Below, in pieces: positions 1-10,620 of a stretch of DNA of 64,000 nucleotides. Position 1 is the stretch's first letter, and every line of letters starts with the position of its first letter. The notes under the pieces were generated by a model that was given only the letters and a program-made list of their open reading frames with translations, did no database searches and was not told the origin of the DNA. Both the position numbers and the translations under genes were made by a program. Source of the stretch: Skeletonema tropicum (taxonomy: Eukaryota; Bacillariophyta; Thalassiosirophyceae; Thalassiosirales; Thalassiosiraceae); assembly GCA_037178625.1 (NCBI GenBank), contig CM074128.1:372001-436000 (forward strand). The letters run 5' to 3'.

Positions 1-1598
1 GTCGCAAAGTCGTTGCATCCAAACGAAAAAAATCCCCCCGTGATCCAAAGAAGCCATCAATATCTGGTGAAGGGAATGCAGAATAATATTGTGGAATGTT
101 TGAATTGAATGGAGAAGCGAAACACTCCGTCCCATCAGATCCATTATGTTCTTGTGTACCAAACCATTTTGCGAAGCAATCAAAGACAGTATCATGAATT
201 GCTCCTTGCATACCTCCTCCACGTAATACGTTGAGTTGTTGTCCTCCCGCAAGTGTCGAATAGCGTATGATTATAGCAAAGAGTGCAGCATGAAATGCGT
301 GTGTTGTTTGATCCTTGGTAACAGAGGAATCGACTGACATGTATGTCTTGTCAAACAGTCGACGGAGCTTATGATAGTGCTGTCCATTGACTTTGACAAT
401 AAAAGGTTTTGTCTTCTTCTGAGCTTCATCTTTGCTGTTGTCCAATGATGCTGACGCCGATGATGACGACTTCTTCTTTGTTGTTATGTAACTGAGTGAA
501 CAGACCGAGTCATCACGGCAATGATTTGTTCGTCGTTGTTGTACTACCTTCACCTGACTGCCATTCCGCACGAACCAGTCCACTGGTTGAGCTACCGCTA
601 CTATTCTTTTTGCTTCGTTTCTTCCCAAACCCAATTTGTTGATATGTGCCAAATCTATGTTGCAACTGTTGGATTTCTTTGACAGACTCGGAGCATCTTG
701 AAAGGAGCTCGCTTACTATCTGTTCCGCTTCTTCTTTTGTGTTTGTCTCATTATCAGTGTTGTTTGAATTCATCTTTGATTTGTTTGCGATAATCTCATC
801 GACAAGCCTTGCCGAACTTGGATCAGTCTCTAGAGGATTGCCAGGTAGTACTGCATCAATGAGTGTTCTTGTTTTCGTTACCAACCGATCAATTCTACCC
901 AACTTGATACCTTCACTGTGATTATTTATACTCTTCTCAGCATCCAATAATATTCGCGATTCTTTCATCCTCCTGGCATCCTCACGTCCTTGTGCAGCAC
1001 TCTCCTCCGAATGCAGAGCAGCCCGCCCATACTTCTTCTTTTTATTCTGAAACTCAAGTTTACTGGATGGATCATTCCTCCACATCTCTGCAATGGATTG
1101 CATCCGATCGGACTCTTCGAGTTTAGAGTCGAGAAGCCACCGTTCAAATGTTGGCATGCGCAATCCAGGACATGATTGGAGGAGAAAGGTTGAGAGTGTT
1201 TCTACTTGCAAGTGTCTTGCTAATTCCACTCGTAGATTGGGTATTTCCTTTAATGTTGGTGGTGGAATTTGTGGTGTTGGAGATGGACCTTCATCATCGG
1301 CTGTTGCAGTAGCATCATCATTAATGTCTGCAGACGGAGAACCACCACCAGCCTGGGCGGTGGCAAGCTCATTGAGACAATCTAGTTCATTTCCCCAAAT
1401 ATCGTCAATAGTATCACCTGATGCAAGTCGTTGTTCATCACCACCACCCATCCCAGTGATGTTGCACACGGTTGAAAGCTCCGCTTGAGAAGACGACTTC
1501 TTCTTCGTTTTGATGCGCTGCACCTTGCGCTTTTTCTTCTTTGGTGCATCGCTGCTGCTACTGCCACTTGGCTTCATCGTTGACGTATTATGGAGCAC
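1..1598 (-). CDS. PCIF1: PCIF1-like cap-specific adenosine N6-methyltransferase, 5' part (partial)
   Basis: This is the amino-terminal part of a protein resembling PCIF1/CAPAM, the nuclear enzyme that N6-methylates 2'-O-methyladenosine next to the mRNA cap. The first exon (1598 down to about 513-550) encodes a lysine-rich start with a classical monopartite nuclear signal (PKKKKRKV), an acidic low-complexity stretch and an alpha-helical region. A second open stretch (about 489 to 1) continues with residues that match the PCIF1 core, including ECFASPFN, QYYSAFPSPD and GFFGSRG, and runs off the left edge before the catalytic NPPF motif. The exon junction near 490-560 is unresolved: GTAGTA and GTGAAG donors lie there, and an acceptor at about 490 (CTCAG), but their phases do not agree simply. 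No WW domain is visible at the N-terminus, unlike animal PCIF1. Family call good, exon model uncertain. Confidence 0.72.
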
Positions 1599-1772
1599 GA
1601 TGCAATACCAATACTCTTGAATGGAATGTAGACCGCGGTGACAATACCATTGTCAGCGGCTGATGAGCTCTATGGGCTCTGGGAGATTTTTCATCGACGA
1701 CAGACGCAAATAGAATGAAAGCGATAAGCAGGACTGTATGACGCAACGGAAAACAATATTATCTTTACTACC
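1599..1772. promoter_or_regulatory. Short divergent intergenic region
   Basis: About 174 bp separate the start codons of the PCIF1-like gene (minus) and the small membrane protein (plus), so they probably share a bidirectional promoter region. No convincing TATA box or other defined motif is seen. Confidence 0.3.
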
Positions 1773-2326
1773 ATGACGACACCGCCACCAGCAAGCTCTT
1801 CAAAGAACCCATTCAGCAGCGGTTTGGGCAGAGTGAGTTTTATCGTTTCGTAGTTGGTGCGATGGGTGTAGACATAAGATGTCGTTTGAAATATGCTTCA
1901 GATCAAATTTGTGTGCAGATGAAAATTGAACGAACCAAAGCCCAAACACTATGGCTATGGTCTAAACTTATATTCTTCCTTCTTTCATTGCGTTTATAGG
2001 GCGGTAGGATGGGTGCATGGGTTGTGGCTATCGGTGTTGTGGTAAGTCATTTTCAACACAAAAAGATTTGGATAGTGTAAAATTGGATAGGTGTAAATTT
2101 GCACAACGGGAGAAGACATCCACTTGATAATTCGATCAGAAGTGTTGTTTAATACTCTATGTTTCGATGAGCTAATATTATGTGAATTGTTCAACCAAAC
2201 TCTCTACAACAACAGGCAGCATGGAATTACTACGATAATCAAAAGAATACAGCAGATTCCTTCTCCAAAGAAGAGCAAGAATCTTGGAATACACAAAAGA
2301 AAGCGGCTTCAGCAAAGAAGGAGTAG
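1773..2326 (+). CDS. Small three-exon single-pass membrane protein
   Basis: Exons 1773-1832, 2000-2041 and 2216-2326 join in phase to give 70 residues. Both introns are canonical (GTGAGT...TATAG and GTAAGT...AACAG, 167 and 174 bp), which supports a real gene although each exon is too short to stand out alone. The protein has a polar Pro/Ser-rich start (MTTPPPASSSK), one hydrophobic segment (MGAWVVAIGVVAAW, spanning exons 2 and 3) and a charged hydrophilic tail ending in AASAKKE. The shape suits a small organelle or ER membrane protein such as a respiratory-complex accessory or assembly factor, but I recognise no family. It lies head-to-head with the PCIF1-like gene and tail-to-tail with the CP12-like gene. 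Confidence 0.6.
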
Positions 2327-2643
2327 GATATGAACAATCATTACATACATATACAAAATTAATAGGTTCTAGAGGGGTTGCTATTGACTGTACAAACATT
2401 GAAATAATTTGCAGTGGTATTAGTAATGGTGATTTTCTCTAGCTAGATAAAGTGTGTCGATCTATTTTTCTCTCTGCTACTGACATAATTGCGTGATTGA
2501 GTGGGAGGGTAAACACATAACAATTTCTTTGGGTGGTTGAGCATCAATTGATCTCTGTGTGCTGTGAGTGCGTATTGTATTGGTATTGGGAATGGTGTTG
2601 TGTTGTGTTGTCTCTAGGCTTAGATTGCCCATGTCAATTAGAA

Positions 2644-3265
2644 TTAGATATCCAATGCTGGAGAGATATTGTCGATGAAGTTATCCCGATCATGCATATC
2701 TTTGTCTGCCTTGACATCATAGGCGAAAAGATTCCCTTCCTTGAGATAGTGGTCCCTAGAATATTATATAGGGTAGGTGGATAAAGCATTTGAAATGAGC
2801 AAAGCTACACGAAAATCACATTACTGAACATTTATGAACTGAGAGAGCCATTTACCTTTGCTGCATTTCACCTTGAAGGAGAAGAGCATCTACCAAATCA
2901 TGGCGATCGTCAATTTCTTTCTGACACGCTTCTGGTTCACTTTCGTAGTAGCATTCGTTGTATTGATCCAATTCTTACGCACGTGAATGAACTCAGAAGT
3001 GTTAGTTTGCAGTCGCAGAGGGGTAAGTAAGATAGAGCACAATGCAACACTCACCTTTGGCAAGATTCAAGAGCTCGTCAACGTCACACATTCCATAGTT
3101 TTGAGCACAGTCTACCGCTTTTTCAAATACAGCAGGATGATAATACAACGTTGTCGTAGCCGCGGCTGTTTGGCGGCGGACGATCCTATTCGGTTTGGTT
3201 GAAAATGCCATTAACTTAGCCGGAAGGCCAATCAAAGCGAAGGTGATGATAAGAGTACGAATCAT
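2644..3265 (-). CDS. CP12-like plastid protein
   Basis: Three exons (3265-3055, 2973-2856, 2755-2644) splice in phase at GTGAGT/GTAAG-type sites to a 146-residue protein. It begins with a hydrophobic signal segment ending in LMAFS, a diatom plastid-targeting type junction. The mature part carries a first cysteine pair (CAQNYGMC), then DVDELLNLAKELDQY, then a second pair with the spacing C-x8-C (CYYESEPEAC), followed by an acidic C-terminal half. CP12 proteins regulate the Calvin cycle by tethering GAPDH and phosphoribulokinase under redox control. They show a C-x8-C C-terminal pair after a VEEL-type helix, which fits. The C-terminus here is longer than in plant CP12 and the GAPDH-binding tail is not obvious. 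It could be another small acidic plastid protein with two disulfides. Confidence 0.55.
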
Positions 3266-3516
3266 TCGAGTAAGTTTGATATTGGATTAGAGTAGCAATG
3301 GTGTCGGTAGAGTTTGATTTATGAGAAGAGTTCGGCGGGTTGCCATCATAATAGCGTTATGACGAGGTATATCTGCCAGTTGACATCTCGAGTTCTCATC
3401 CTCGATCATCTGATGCACACAGCTGTATTGATTCCTCCGTTGATTGCTTTGCGAAGCAATGCAGATAGAGAATTGCTCGGAGAATAATGCATATCACAGA
3501 ACAAAGAGCAAACACG

Positions 3517-5482
3517 ATGCTTATGCTGCTAATCCTTTCGTTGTTGCAGCTCTGTGCAACAGCTTTCCCCGTTCTCCCGTCTACTGGAGCTCAATTTGGG
3601 AGGAAACAAAGTACCTCATTAGCGTCATTGCCAAACAATGAAGTAGATTATGACTGTATCGTCATCGGCTCAGGTAAATGCTCTCCAACTTGCTTGCGTC
3701 TTCATCTTTCCAATCGACTTATCTAACGTCTCACGTATTCATACTATGACGCGATTCAAATGACACATAACATTCTCGAGCAAGGCATGAGTGGCCTATG
3801 TGCAGGTAACAAGCTTGCGCTGCATGGCAAGCGAGTTTTGATGGTAGAAGCCCACTCCATTCCTGGTGGATACACAACCAATTTCTATCGGAAAGGATTT
3901 CGTTTCGAGGTATCAACGCACGTAATGAATGGATGGTGAGAGAAAGTTTGGCTTTGTTCCACACTACAGATATGCAACTTCGATCACTTACAAATACTTT
4001 CTCATGCTCAAGCGATCCGGATGGTGCGATTGGAAGAATACTGACAGAGATTGGATGCTATGACAAGATTGAATTCAAGAGACTAGATACATTTTTCCGA
4101 TGGATAGATCCCTCTCGACATATTGATGCAAACATTCCAATTGGAATTGACAATTACGTTGACAAGCTATGCCACATGTATCCGCACGACGCAGAAGGCA
4201 TCAAAAAGTTTCATCAGACATACTATCCATTAGCAGAATGGGTCGTTGAGTTTGAGAAAAGGAGAGGTTTGAACAAGATGTTATATGCATTGATTAACCT
4301 GCCCATTATTGCAAGGCTGTTGGCTCTAAGGAGAAGAACTGCTGCTGACATACTTGATTCACTTGTCGAAGACCCCAAAGCACGAGAGATACTTGCTTTG
4401 CCAGCGAATCTTTTCGGACTTCACTACAGTGAGCTAGACGCTGCAGTATTTATAATGGCAAGTCTGCTTTTTCATGTTCCAGACTCTAGTGCATATTATC
4501 CGGTAGGAGGATCTGGAAAAGTATCCAGGGTTTTAGCCAAGAGCTTTTGTGACAATGGAGGCGATCTTAACCTGCAAACACATGTCGAGGGTATCACGTT
4601 TGATGGCAATGGCAATGCATCAGGTGTCATTGTAAAGGACAAATCAGGAGTGTCAGCAACTAAGACTGCAAAATGTATCATCAATTGCTCTGACCTGGGC
4701 GGTTTTGTTGACAAGTTGTGCCCCCAAGGTACATTTCCAGAGAGCTTCGTGAAGAAAGTGCACAGGCATATTCCTGGTCGATCTCTGGTTGCAGCTTGGG
4801 CTGGCCTCGACATTGATCTAAAGGATTACGGCATTACAGATTACGAAATCATACACAACAACGACATGAGCGAACAAATGAAAGACAATAAACTCAGTTG
4901 AAGAAATTGCAGCGAACTGCTGACTACAGAGTTCTTCCTACATCCATTGCAACCGTTTATAGCAACATAGACTCATCTTGCTGTAGATCTGGAAAGAGTG
5001 TCATTGCTACAAGTTTCATTGCGTCATATGATGCTTTTGCTAAAACGCTTGAAGAAGATGGGCGGCGAGGGAGTAAATACCACGAGTTGAAAGATCGGGT
5101 TGAGAAGCAGTTAATCGAGCATATGTCGCGAGCAACAGGAATAGCGGATTTAGCTGACCACATTGAGGTGATAGAAACAGCTACACCACTTACATTCGAA
5201 CGATACACAGAGAACACCTCTGGTTCTTTCATGGGCTGGATGGCTACTCCACGGCAAGGAGCATTTTCGAGTTTCTCATCGAGAACCCCTGTTCGCAACG
5301 TTTTTCAGGCAGGTCAGTGGCTTGGAATCGGAGGAGTTCAGAGTGTGATGGTCAGTGGCGTAGAAGCATCAAACATTGCTCTGCGATACCTCGAAAAGCT
5401 TGATAAGGAAAGTGAGGCAATAGATGAAACAGTAGGTGCAAATGCGATGACGAGATCGCTTCAGCTTGTTGCGCTTGATTAA
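3517..5482 (+). CDS. CRTISO/phytoene desaturase-like FAD oxidoreductase, frame broken near 4895
   Basis: This is a flavoprotein of the carotenoid isomerase / phytoene desaturase / retinol saturase family, predicted to act on a hydrophobic polyene in the plastid. The start at 3517 (or 3487) gives a signal peptide ending in CATAFP, a plastid-type junction. Exon 1 (3517-3673) ends in the dinucleotide-binding motif IVIGSG, continued after a 111 bp intron by GMSGLCAGNKLALHG and VEAHSIPGG. Exon 2 (3785-3935) joins exon 3 (from 4013) in phase, giving HVMNGC. The C-terminal part carries the FAD-closing region (VFQAGQWLGIGGVQ). Between about 4890 and 4935 the frame changes without an intron of normal length. 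A 35 bp GT-AG span would repair it; otherwise there is an indel. The substrate cannot be told from sequence. Confidence 0.72.
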
Positions 5483-5646
5483 ATGAAAAGGGTTATTTAG
5501 GGTTATGGTATCTTTGCATTCCTTCACATCACTCGCTCACCCGAACAACAAACCAGCACCAACCAAAAACCAAACTCCGCTGCCAGATGATGAAATCGAT
5601 CGAGTAATACTTATCAAATACCTTGGAGGACATAGAGAAGATCACG

Positions 5647-6342
5647 ATGAAACAAATACTATTATTATCGTGCACAGCATTAGCATCGGCGGTGGCATCG
5701 TTCGAGTTGACATCAACGTTCGTTCCACAACATCACCAAAGTAGGAATCACCATCACCACCCATCACACAAACATTCCGTAGCCCTACACTTGATGCCAA
5801 ATGAAGACGACAAAGATTACATATCCCCCATGCGACAACGCCCCCCTCCAAAAGGTGGAGACGTAGCATATAACAACGAGAACATTCTACGGCAATTACG
5901 ACACTATAATGAAATCCGAAAAGTGGGGGGGAAAGAATGTGTGCAAGATATTTATGCTCGAGATCCAAACACGTCAGGGGACAACACTCGATACTGGTTC
6001 GTGGGAAAAGTTGCTAGATGCACTGGGACAGTGTCAGCCGAGGCGGCGATTGCACGCCAAATGAATCTTTTGGAAGAGCATGCAACTAGAATCCGTCCGG
6101 TTGAATTGGGTAGATCTTTTGGACGACTGGAGTTTTGGTCTGCACCTGGAGATACTGAACCGTTGACGTCACAAAATGATATAGGTACTCGGCTGGAACA
6201 CGTTACAAAAATCGTGGAAGGATCTGAGAACGTGCCGTTGCTGGAAGTTGGTTTGGATTTATCGATTGTGACGAATCAGGGCGCTGGCTTTTGTATTGTT
6301 AGAACTGAAGATGGAGTGGTGCCGCCGCATATGATTGCATAA
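5647..6342 (+). CDS. Predicted plastid-targeted protein of unknown function
   Basis: Intronless, 231 residues from the ATG at 5647. That start was chosen because it begins directly with a good signal peptide (MKQILLLSCTALASAVASF) ending in an Ala-Ser-Phe junction typical of diatom plastid precursors; an in-frame ATG 24 bp upstream would add charged residues before it. A His-rich linker follows, then a soluble domain with conserved-looking blocks: WFVGKVARCTGTVSAE, AIARQMNLLEEHATRIRP, FGRLEFWSAPGDTEP and a hydrophobic C-terminal strand region. I do not recognise the family. It sits between two other plastid-type genes and is convergent with CBBY, whose stop codon is 94 bp away. Confidence 0.7.
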   Translation: MKQILLLSCTALASAVASFELTSTFVPQHHQSRNHHHHPSHKHSVALHLMPNEDDKDYISPMRQRPPPKGGDVAYNNENILRQLRHYNEIRKVGGKECVQDIYARDPNTSGDNTRYWFVGKVARCTGTVSAEAAIARQMNLLEEHATRIRPVELGRSFGRLEFWSAPGDTEPLTSQNDIGTRLEHVTKIVEGSENVPLLEVGLDLSIVTNQGAGFCIVRTEDGVVPPHMIA

Positions 6343-6436
6343 ACAATTACATAATTACGTCCAACTGGTGGTAATTCGAATTAATTGCAATTAATGTCGG
6401 TTAAGAATTTATAAGGAAGATTTGGGGCGTATTTGT

Positions 6437-7951
6437 CTATTCGTGCCACTGAGATGGAGTAGGTGCAACACGCTTCACATCCTTATCTCCCAGTCTTGCG
6501 CCGGTCCATGCAGAGTCGTCCTGCGCAACTGATACATCCTTATGTGATGCACCATCCCATTCCGACCCGGTGAATTTGCCCTGCGATTTGAATTCATACG
6601 TCTCAGAGGGAGTGTACTCGGCAGCGTTGATGCTCTCATCGCCGAAGCGGGCTCCGCTCCAGGATGCTCCTCCCTTTTCAATGTGACCTTCCATTTTGAC
6701 ACCAATGCCTCTTGGAGCAGTCGCAATAGATCTCAATGAGTTACTTTTTGTGGGTTCCTGGGAGTCCCCGAAACGTGCTCCAGTCCATGATGCTCCTCCC
6801 TTTTCAATGTGATTTTCCATCTTTACGCCGATACTTTTTGGGTTGGACGGTACGTAAGTCTCCGATGGAGTGTAAGTTCTTGGCTTGTTGGGATTATCAT
6901 CACCCATTCTTGCCCCTGTCCACGATGCACCACCCTTTTCGACATGTCCAACTGGATCCCATTCAGAAGCATCATCATCATCATCAGTACCAGACAGCAA
7001 ACTGGTCAATGTCTCCAAAGTAACGACATCACCATCGTCACCCAACTCCTCCACAATCATCTTGGCACCTGTAAAGTCCTCATCCCACGTGTATGAACTC
7101 TTGGTAACCAAACACGAAATACCAGCAGCTACCGCAGCACCAACACCAATATGACTATCTTCAATGATCACACAACGTTCTTTATCCAATCCCATCTGAT
7201 CCACTGCCATCAAATACACATCTGGTGCAGGCTTCTTCTTCTTGACCATATCACCAGCATATATCTGAAATTTCGATGCACGTTCTGGTCCCATTAGAGT
7301 TGAGACTAGATTACTCACTGCCTTTTCATTCGAGGTGGAACATACGGCTAGTCGAACACCTGCAGCAATGGCCTCATCGACAATACGTAATACTCCTGGA
7401 CGTAATGGGATCTTGCCCTCGTCGATTAGTTTCATGAAAATGTCCGTCTTTTGGAGATGAAGTGACATGATTTTATCGGCACGGCCTTCCTCGGGAATTT
7501 CATCAGGCCAGCCGACTTCGTTCTGAGCAATGGCAATGATCATTATTTTCGATACACATGATGTGTTAGTTATGAATGTCATTTTTTTACTGCATGCGCA
7601 CACATCTTATGCAATAAATTATGTATATTAAGCAAATTCATAACTCACCCAATGAGCAGTCATACGCTCTTTACCACCACCAACCTCCAACAATTTTCCA
7701 TACCGTTGCTCATCCCAACTTTCATCGATACCATTCTCCTCAAAGGCAATGTTAAATGAAATTCGATGTCCATCTCGTTCGGTGTCGGCTAGCACACCAT
7801 CGCAGTCAAAGAGGATTGCTTCGAGTGATTTGGTGGCGGCTGCTTCAAGTTTGGATGATCTGCTGCTGCTGCCGACATTGCTGGTGCGACCGACGCAAGA
7901 GAATGCCGAGGCACCAGTGGCTCCGAGTAGCAAGAGCGCAACCTTCATCAT
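6437..7951 (-). CDS. CBBY: CBBY, plastid xylulose-1,5-bisphosphate phosphatase with repeat-bearing tail
   Basis: Two exons (7951-7649 and 7522-6437) join in phase 0 at GTGAGT...CTCAG, giving 462 residues. The start MMKVALLLLGATGASAF is a signal peptide with a canonical ASAF plastid junction. The body matches plant CBBY closely: catalytic FDCDGVLADTERDGHRISFN, GGGKERMTAHW, then after the intron NEVGWPDE, LRPGV, AVCSTSNEKAV, GDMVKKKKPAPDVY and VIIEDSHIGVGAA. CBBY dephosphorylates xylulose-1,5-bisphosphate, an inhibitory by-product of Rubisco, in the stroma. After the HAD domain (about residue 300) comes a ~160-residue tail with four copies of a motif like EKGGASWTGARFGD, the last diverged (DDSAWTGARLGD). 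That tail is absent from the plant enzyme. A decayed copy of the gene's 5' end lies at 11072-11440. Confidence 0.88.
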
Positions 7952-8107
7952 GGACAAGTGCAATTTTTTTGAATTTATGACAAGCATCTTCTTCGGAGGA
8001 TTTCAAAGATTTTGAGCATCGCATCATCATGACGTGTTTTGACAGCACAAATGTTGGTTGCATTTTCGATACAGTCGTCGTAGACTGACACATGCATTGA
8101 CACACAC

Positions 8108-8640
8108 AGTTTCGTTTACAGGTAGGAAGCCAAAGATTCTCGGACGCACTGCAGAAGCAGCACGCTGCGCGCTAAGAAGTACTTATGTACCATGTTAGAC
8201 AAATACAACACACTAACTAACATTGGCAAGCCGCTTCAGCACACATCACTGCACACCTTGATACGACACTGTACCATATATTTCTTTGCCATTACTACGG
8301 TAAGCTCACAAAACGCAGAAGAAAAGTACGTAGCATCATTTTCATGATACTTGGACTTTGACAAAATTTTTTACTGCTAGCCTTCCACCTTCCACTATTG
8401 TGCAAACCAGTGACGTAAGACAAAGCCGCTACATCATACATACTTAATTCAATGCAAGGTCATCTTGATATGACACTTATGGTTGTTTGTCACTGCGGCG
8501 GTAAGCTCACAAAATATAGAAGAAAAGTACGAAGCATCATGATACTTCGGCAAAACGGGCTGTTATCATCACTGCATCGGTGCGATGACATCACAAAAGA
8601 TACACCATGGTGCATGATATTGATACGGACGAGCGGTGCA
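8108..8640. repeat. CBBY upstream spacer with an imperfect ~200 bp direct repeat
   Basis: No gene is seen. Two diverged copies of a block including GGTAAGCTCACAAAA and AGAAGAAAAGTACG lie at about 8290-8350 and 8490-8550, roughly 200 bp apart. The stretch leads into the satellite array. Confidence 0.5.
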
Positions 8641-10620
8641 CGAAAACAGCTGTCCGATAAATGTGCAAAGTATTCAGAAGAGGCTCAAGCGCATATTGAC
8701 GACGATAGATACGGTATGGTTAAAATTATGATGCCAGCAAGCTCAGATTGTACCTCATCAGGTCATCTACGAGGCTGTAAACACCGAACCTACAGACACA
8801 ATCCGTCTGAACAGTGCGCATGTGCTTGTATGGTATCACCGCCGACTATAATGGGCCACAAGAAGCGGCTCATACGCATATTGACGACGATAGATACGGT
8901 ACAGTTGAATTATGACCCCAGGAAGCTCAGATTGTACCTCTTCAGGTCATCTTCGAGGCTGTAGCACCGCTTCAACGCACGCAATTCCTCAAGGCAGTGC
9001 TCATGTGCTTGTAACGCATCACCGCCGACTATAATGGGCCACCAGAAGCGGCTCATGCCCGTAGTGACGACGATAGGTACGATACAGTAAACCGAGGTGC
9101 TGCTGGCAAGCCCGCACTGGACAGCTCAGATCAACCACGAATCTGTAGCACCGCTTCTACACATGCCAAACGTCTGAGCAGTGCTCATGTGCTTGCATAG
9201 TATCACCGCCGACTATAATGGGCCACTAGAAGCGGCACATGCGCATATTGACGACGAAGGTACGATACGGTTGAATGAGGTGATGCGTGCAAGACCCAAT
9301 TGGACCTCTCAGATCAGCCACGAGACTCTAGCATCGCTTCTACACATGCCAAACGTCTGGGCAGTGCTAATGTGCTTGTATGATATCACAGCCGACTACA
9401 ATGGGCCAACAGAAGCGGCTCATGCCCGTAGTGACAACCATAGGTACGATTTGTTAGGATGTGGTGCTGCTGGCCAGCCCCAATTGGACCTCTCAGATCA
9501 GCCACGAGGCTCGAGGCTGTAGCATCGCTTCTAAGCACGCAATCCGACTGAGTAGTTCTAATATGCTTGCATAGTATCACCGCCGACTATAACGGGCCAA
9601 CAGAAGCGGCTCATGCGCATATTGACGACGATAGATACGGTACGGTACGGTTGAATGAGGTGCTGCAGGCCAGCCCCGATTGGACCTCTCAGATCAGCCA
9701 CGAGGCTGTAGCATCGCTTCTACGCACGCAATTCGCCTGGGCAGTGCTCATGTGCTTGAATAGTATCATCGCCGACTATAATGGGCCACTAGAAGCGGTT
9801 CATGCCCGTAGTGACGACGATAGTTACGATTTGGTAGGGTAGGATGTTGTGCTGCTGGCCAGCCCACATTAGACCTCTCATATCAGCCACGAGACTGTAG
9901 CATCGCTTCTACACATGCCAAACGTCTGGGCAGTGCTAATGAGCTTGCATAGTATCACCGCCGACTATAATAAGCCAACAGAAGCGGCTCATGCCCGTAG
10001 TGACGACGATAGGTACGATTTGGTAGGATGTGGTGCTGCTGGCCAGCCCCAATTGGACCTCTCAGATCAGTCACGAGGCTGTAGCACCGCTTCTACACAT
10101 GCCAAACGTCTGAGCAGTGCTAATGAGCTTGTATGGTATCACCGCCGACTATAATAAGCCAACAGAAGCAGCTCATGCCCGTAGTGACGACGATATGTAC
10201 GACTTGGTAGGATGTGGTGCTGCTGGCCAGCCGCAGCCCCAAGTGGACCTCTCAGATCAGCCACGAGGCTGTAACACCGCTTCTACACATGCCAAACGTC
10301 TGAGCAGTGCTCATGTGCTTGCATAGTATCACCGCCGACTATAATGGGCCAACAGAAGCGGCTCATGCCCGTAGTGACGACGATAGGTACGATTTGGTAG
10401 GATGTGGTGCTGCTGGCCAGCCCACACTGGACCTCTCAGATCAGCTACGAGACTGTAGCATCGCTTTCACGCACGCCAAACGTCTGGGCAGTGGCATCGC
10501 TTCTACACCTTCTAAACGTCTGGGCAGTGCTCATGTGCTTGCATAGTATCACTGTCGACTAAAATGGGCCACTAGAAGCGGCTCATACTGCTTCTTACTC
10601 TTACCACAATGAGTGACTAG
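8640..10620 (+). repeat. Satellite array, about ten ~186 bp units
   Basis: Direct tandem repeats are readable by eye. The marker GACTATAATGGGCCA (with variants) recurs at 8844, 9027, 9211, 9394, 9585, 9774, 9963, 10147, 10337 and 10557, spaced 183, 184, 183, 191, 189, 189, 184, 190 and 220 bp. Other constant blocks are AGAAGCGGCTCATGC, GACGACGATAG, GGACCTCTCAGATCAG, GCATCGCTTCTACAC and GGCAGTGCT. The last interval is longer because a GCATCGCTTCTACAC segment is duplicated. Some units are open for 80-110 codons, but spacing changes by one or two bases between units, so no frame is kept. The first units are more diverged than the central ones. A degenerate relative lies at 49560-50230. Confidence 0.92.

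Noticed and set aside
646..1488. Plus-strand frames opposite the PCIF1-like gene
   Set aside because: They are antisense shadows of a recognisable protein-coding strand.
8452..10546. Several open frames of 70-170 codons with similar sequences (for example SITADYNGPTEAAHA)
   Set aside because: They are translations of the satellite unit. Unit spacing varies by one or two bases, so no single frame persists, and there is no codon-level conservation visible.
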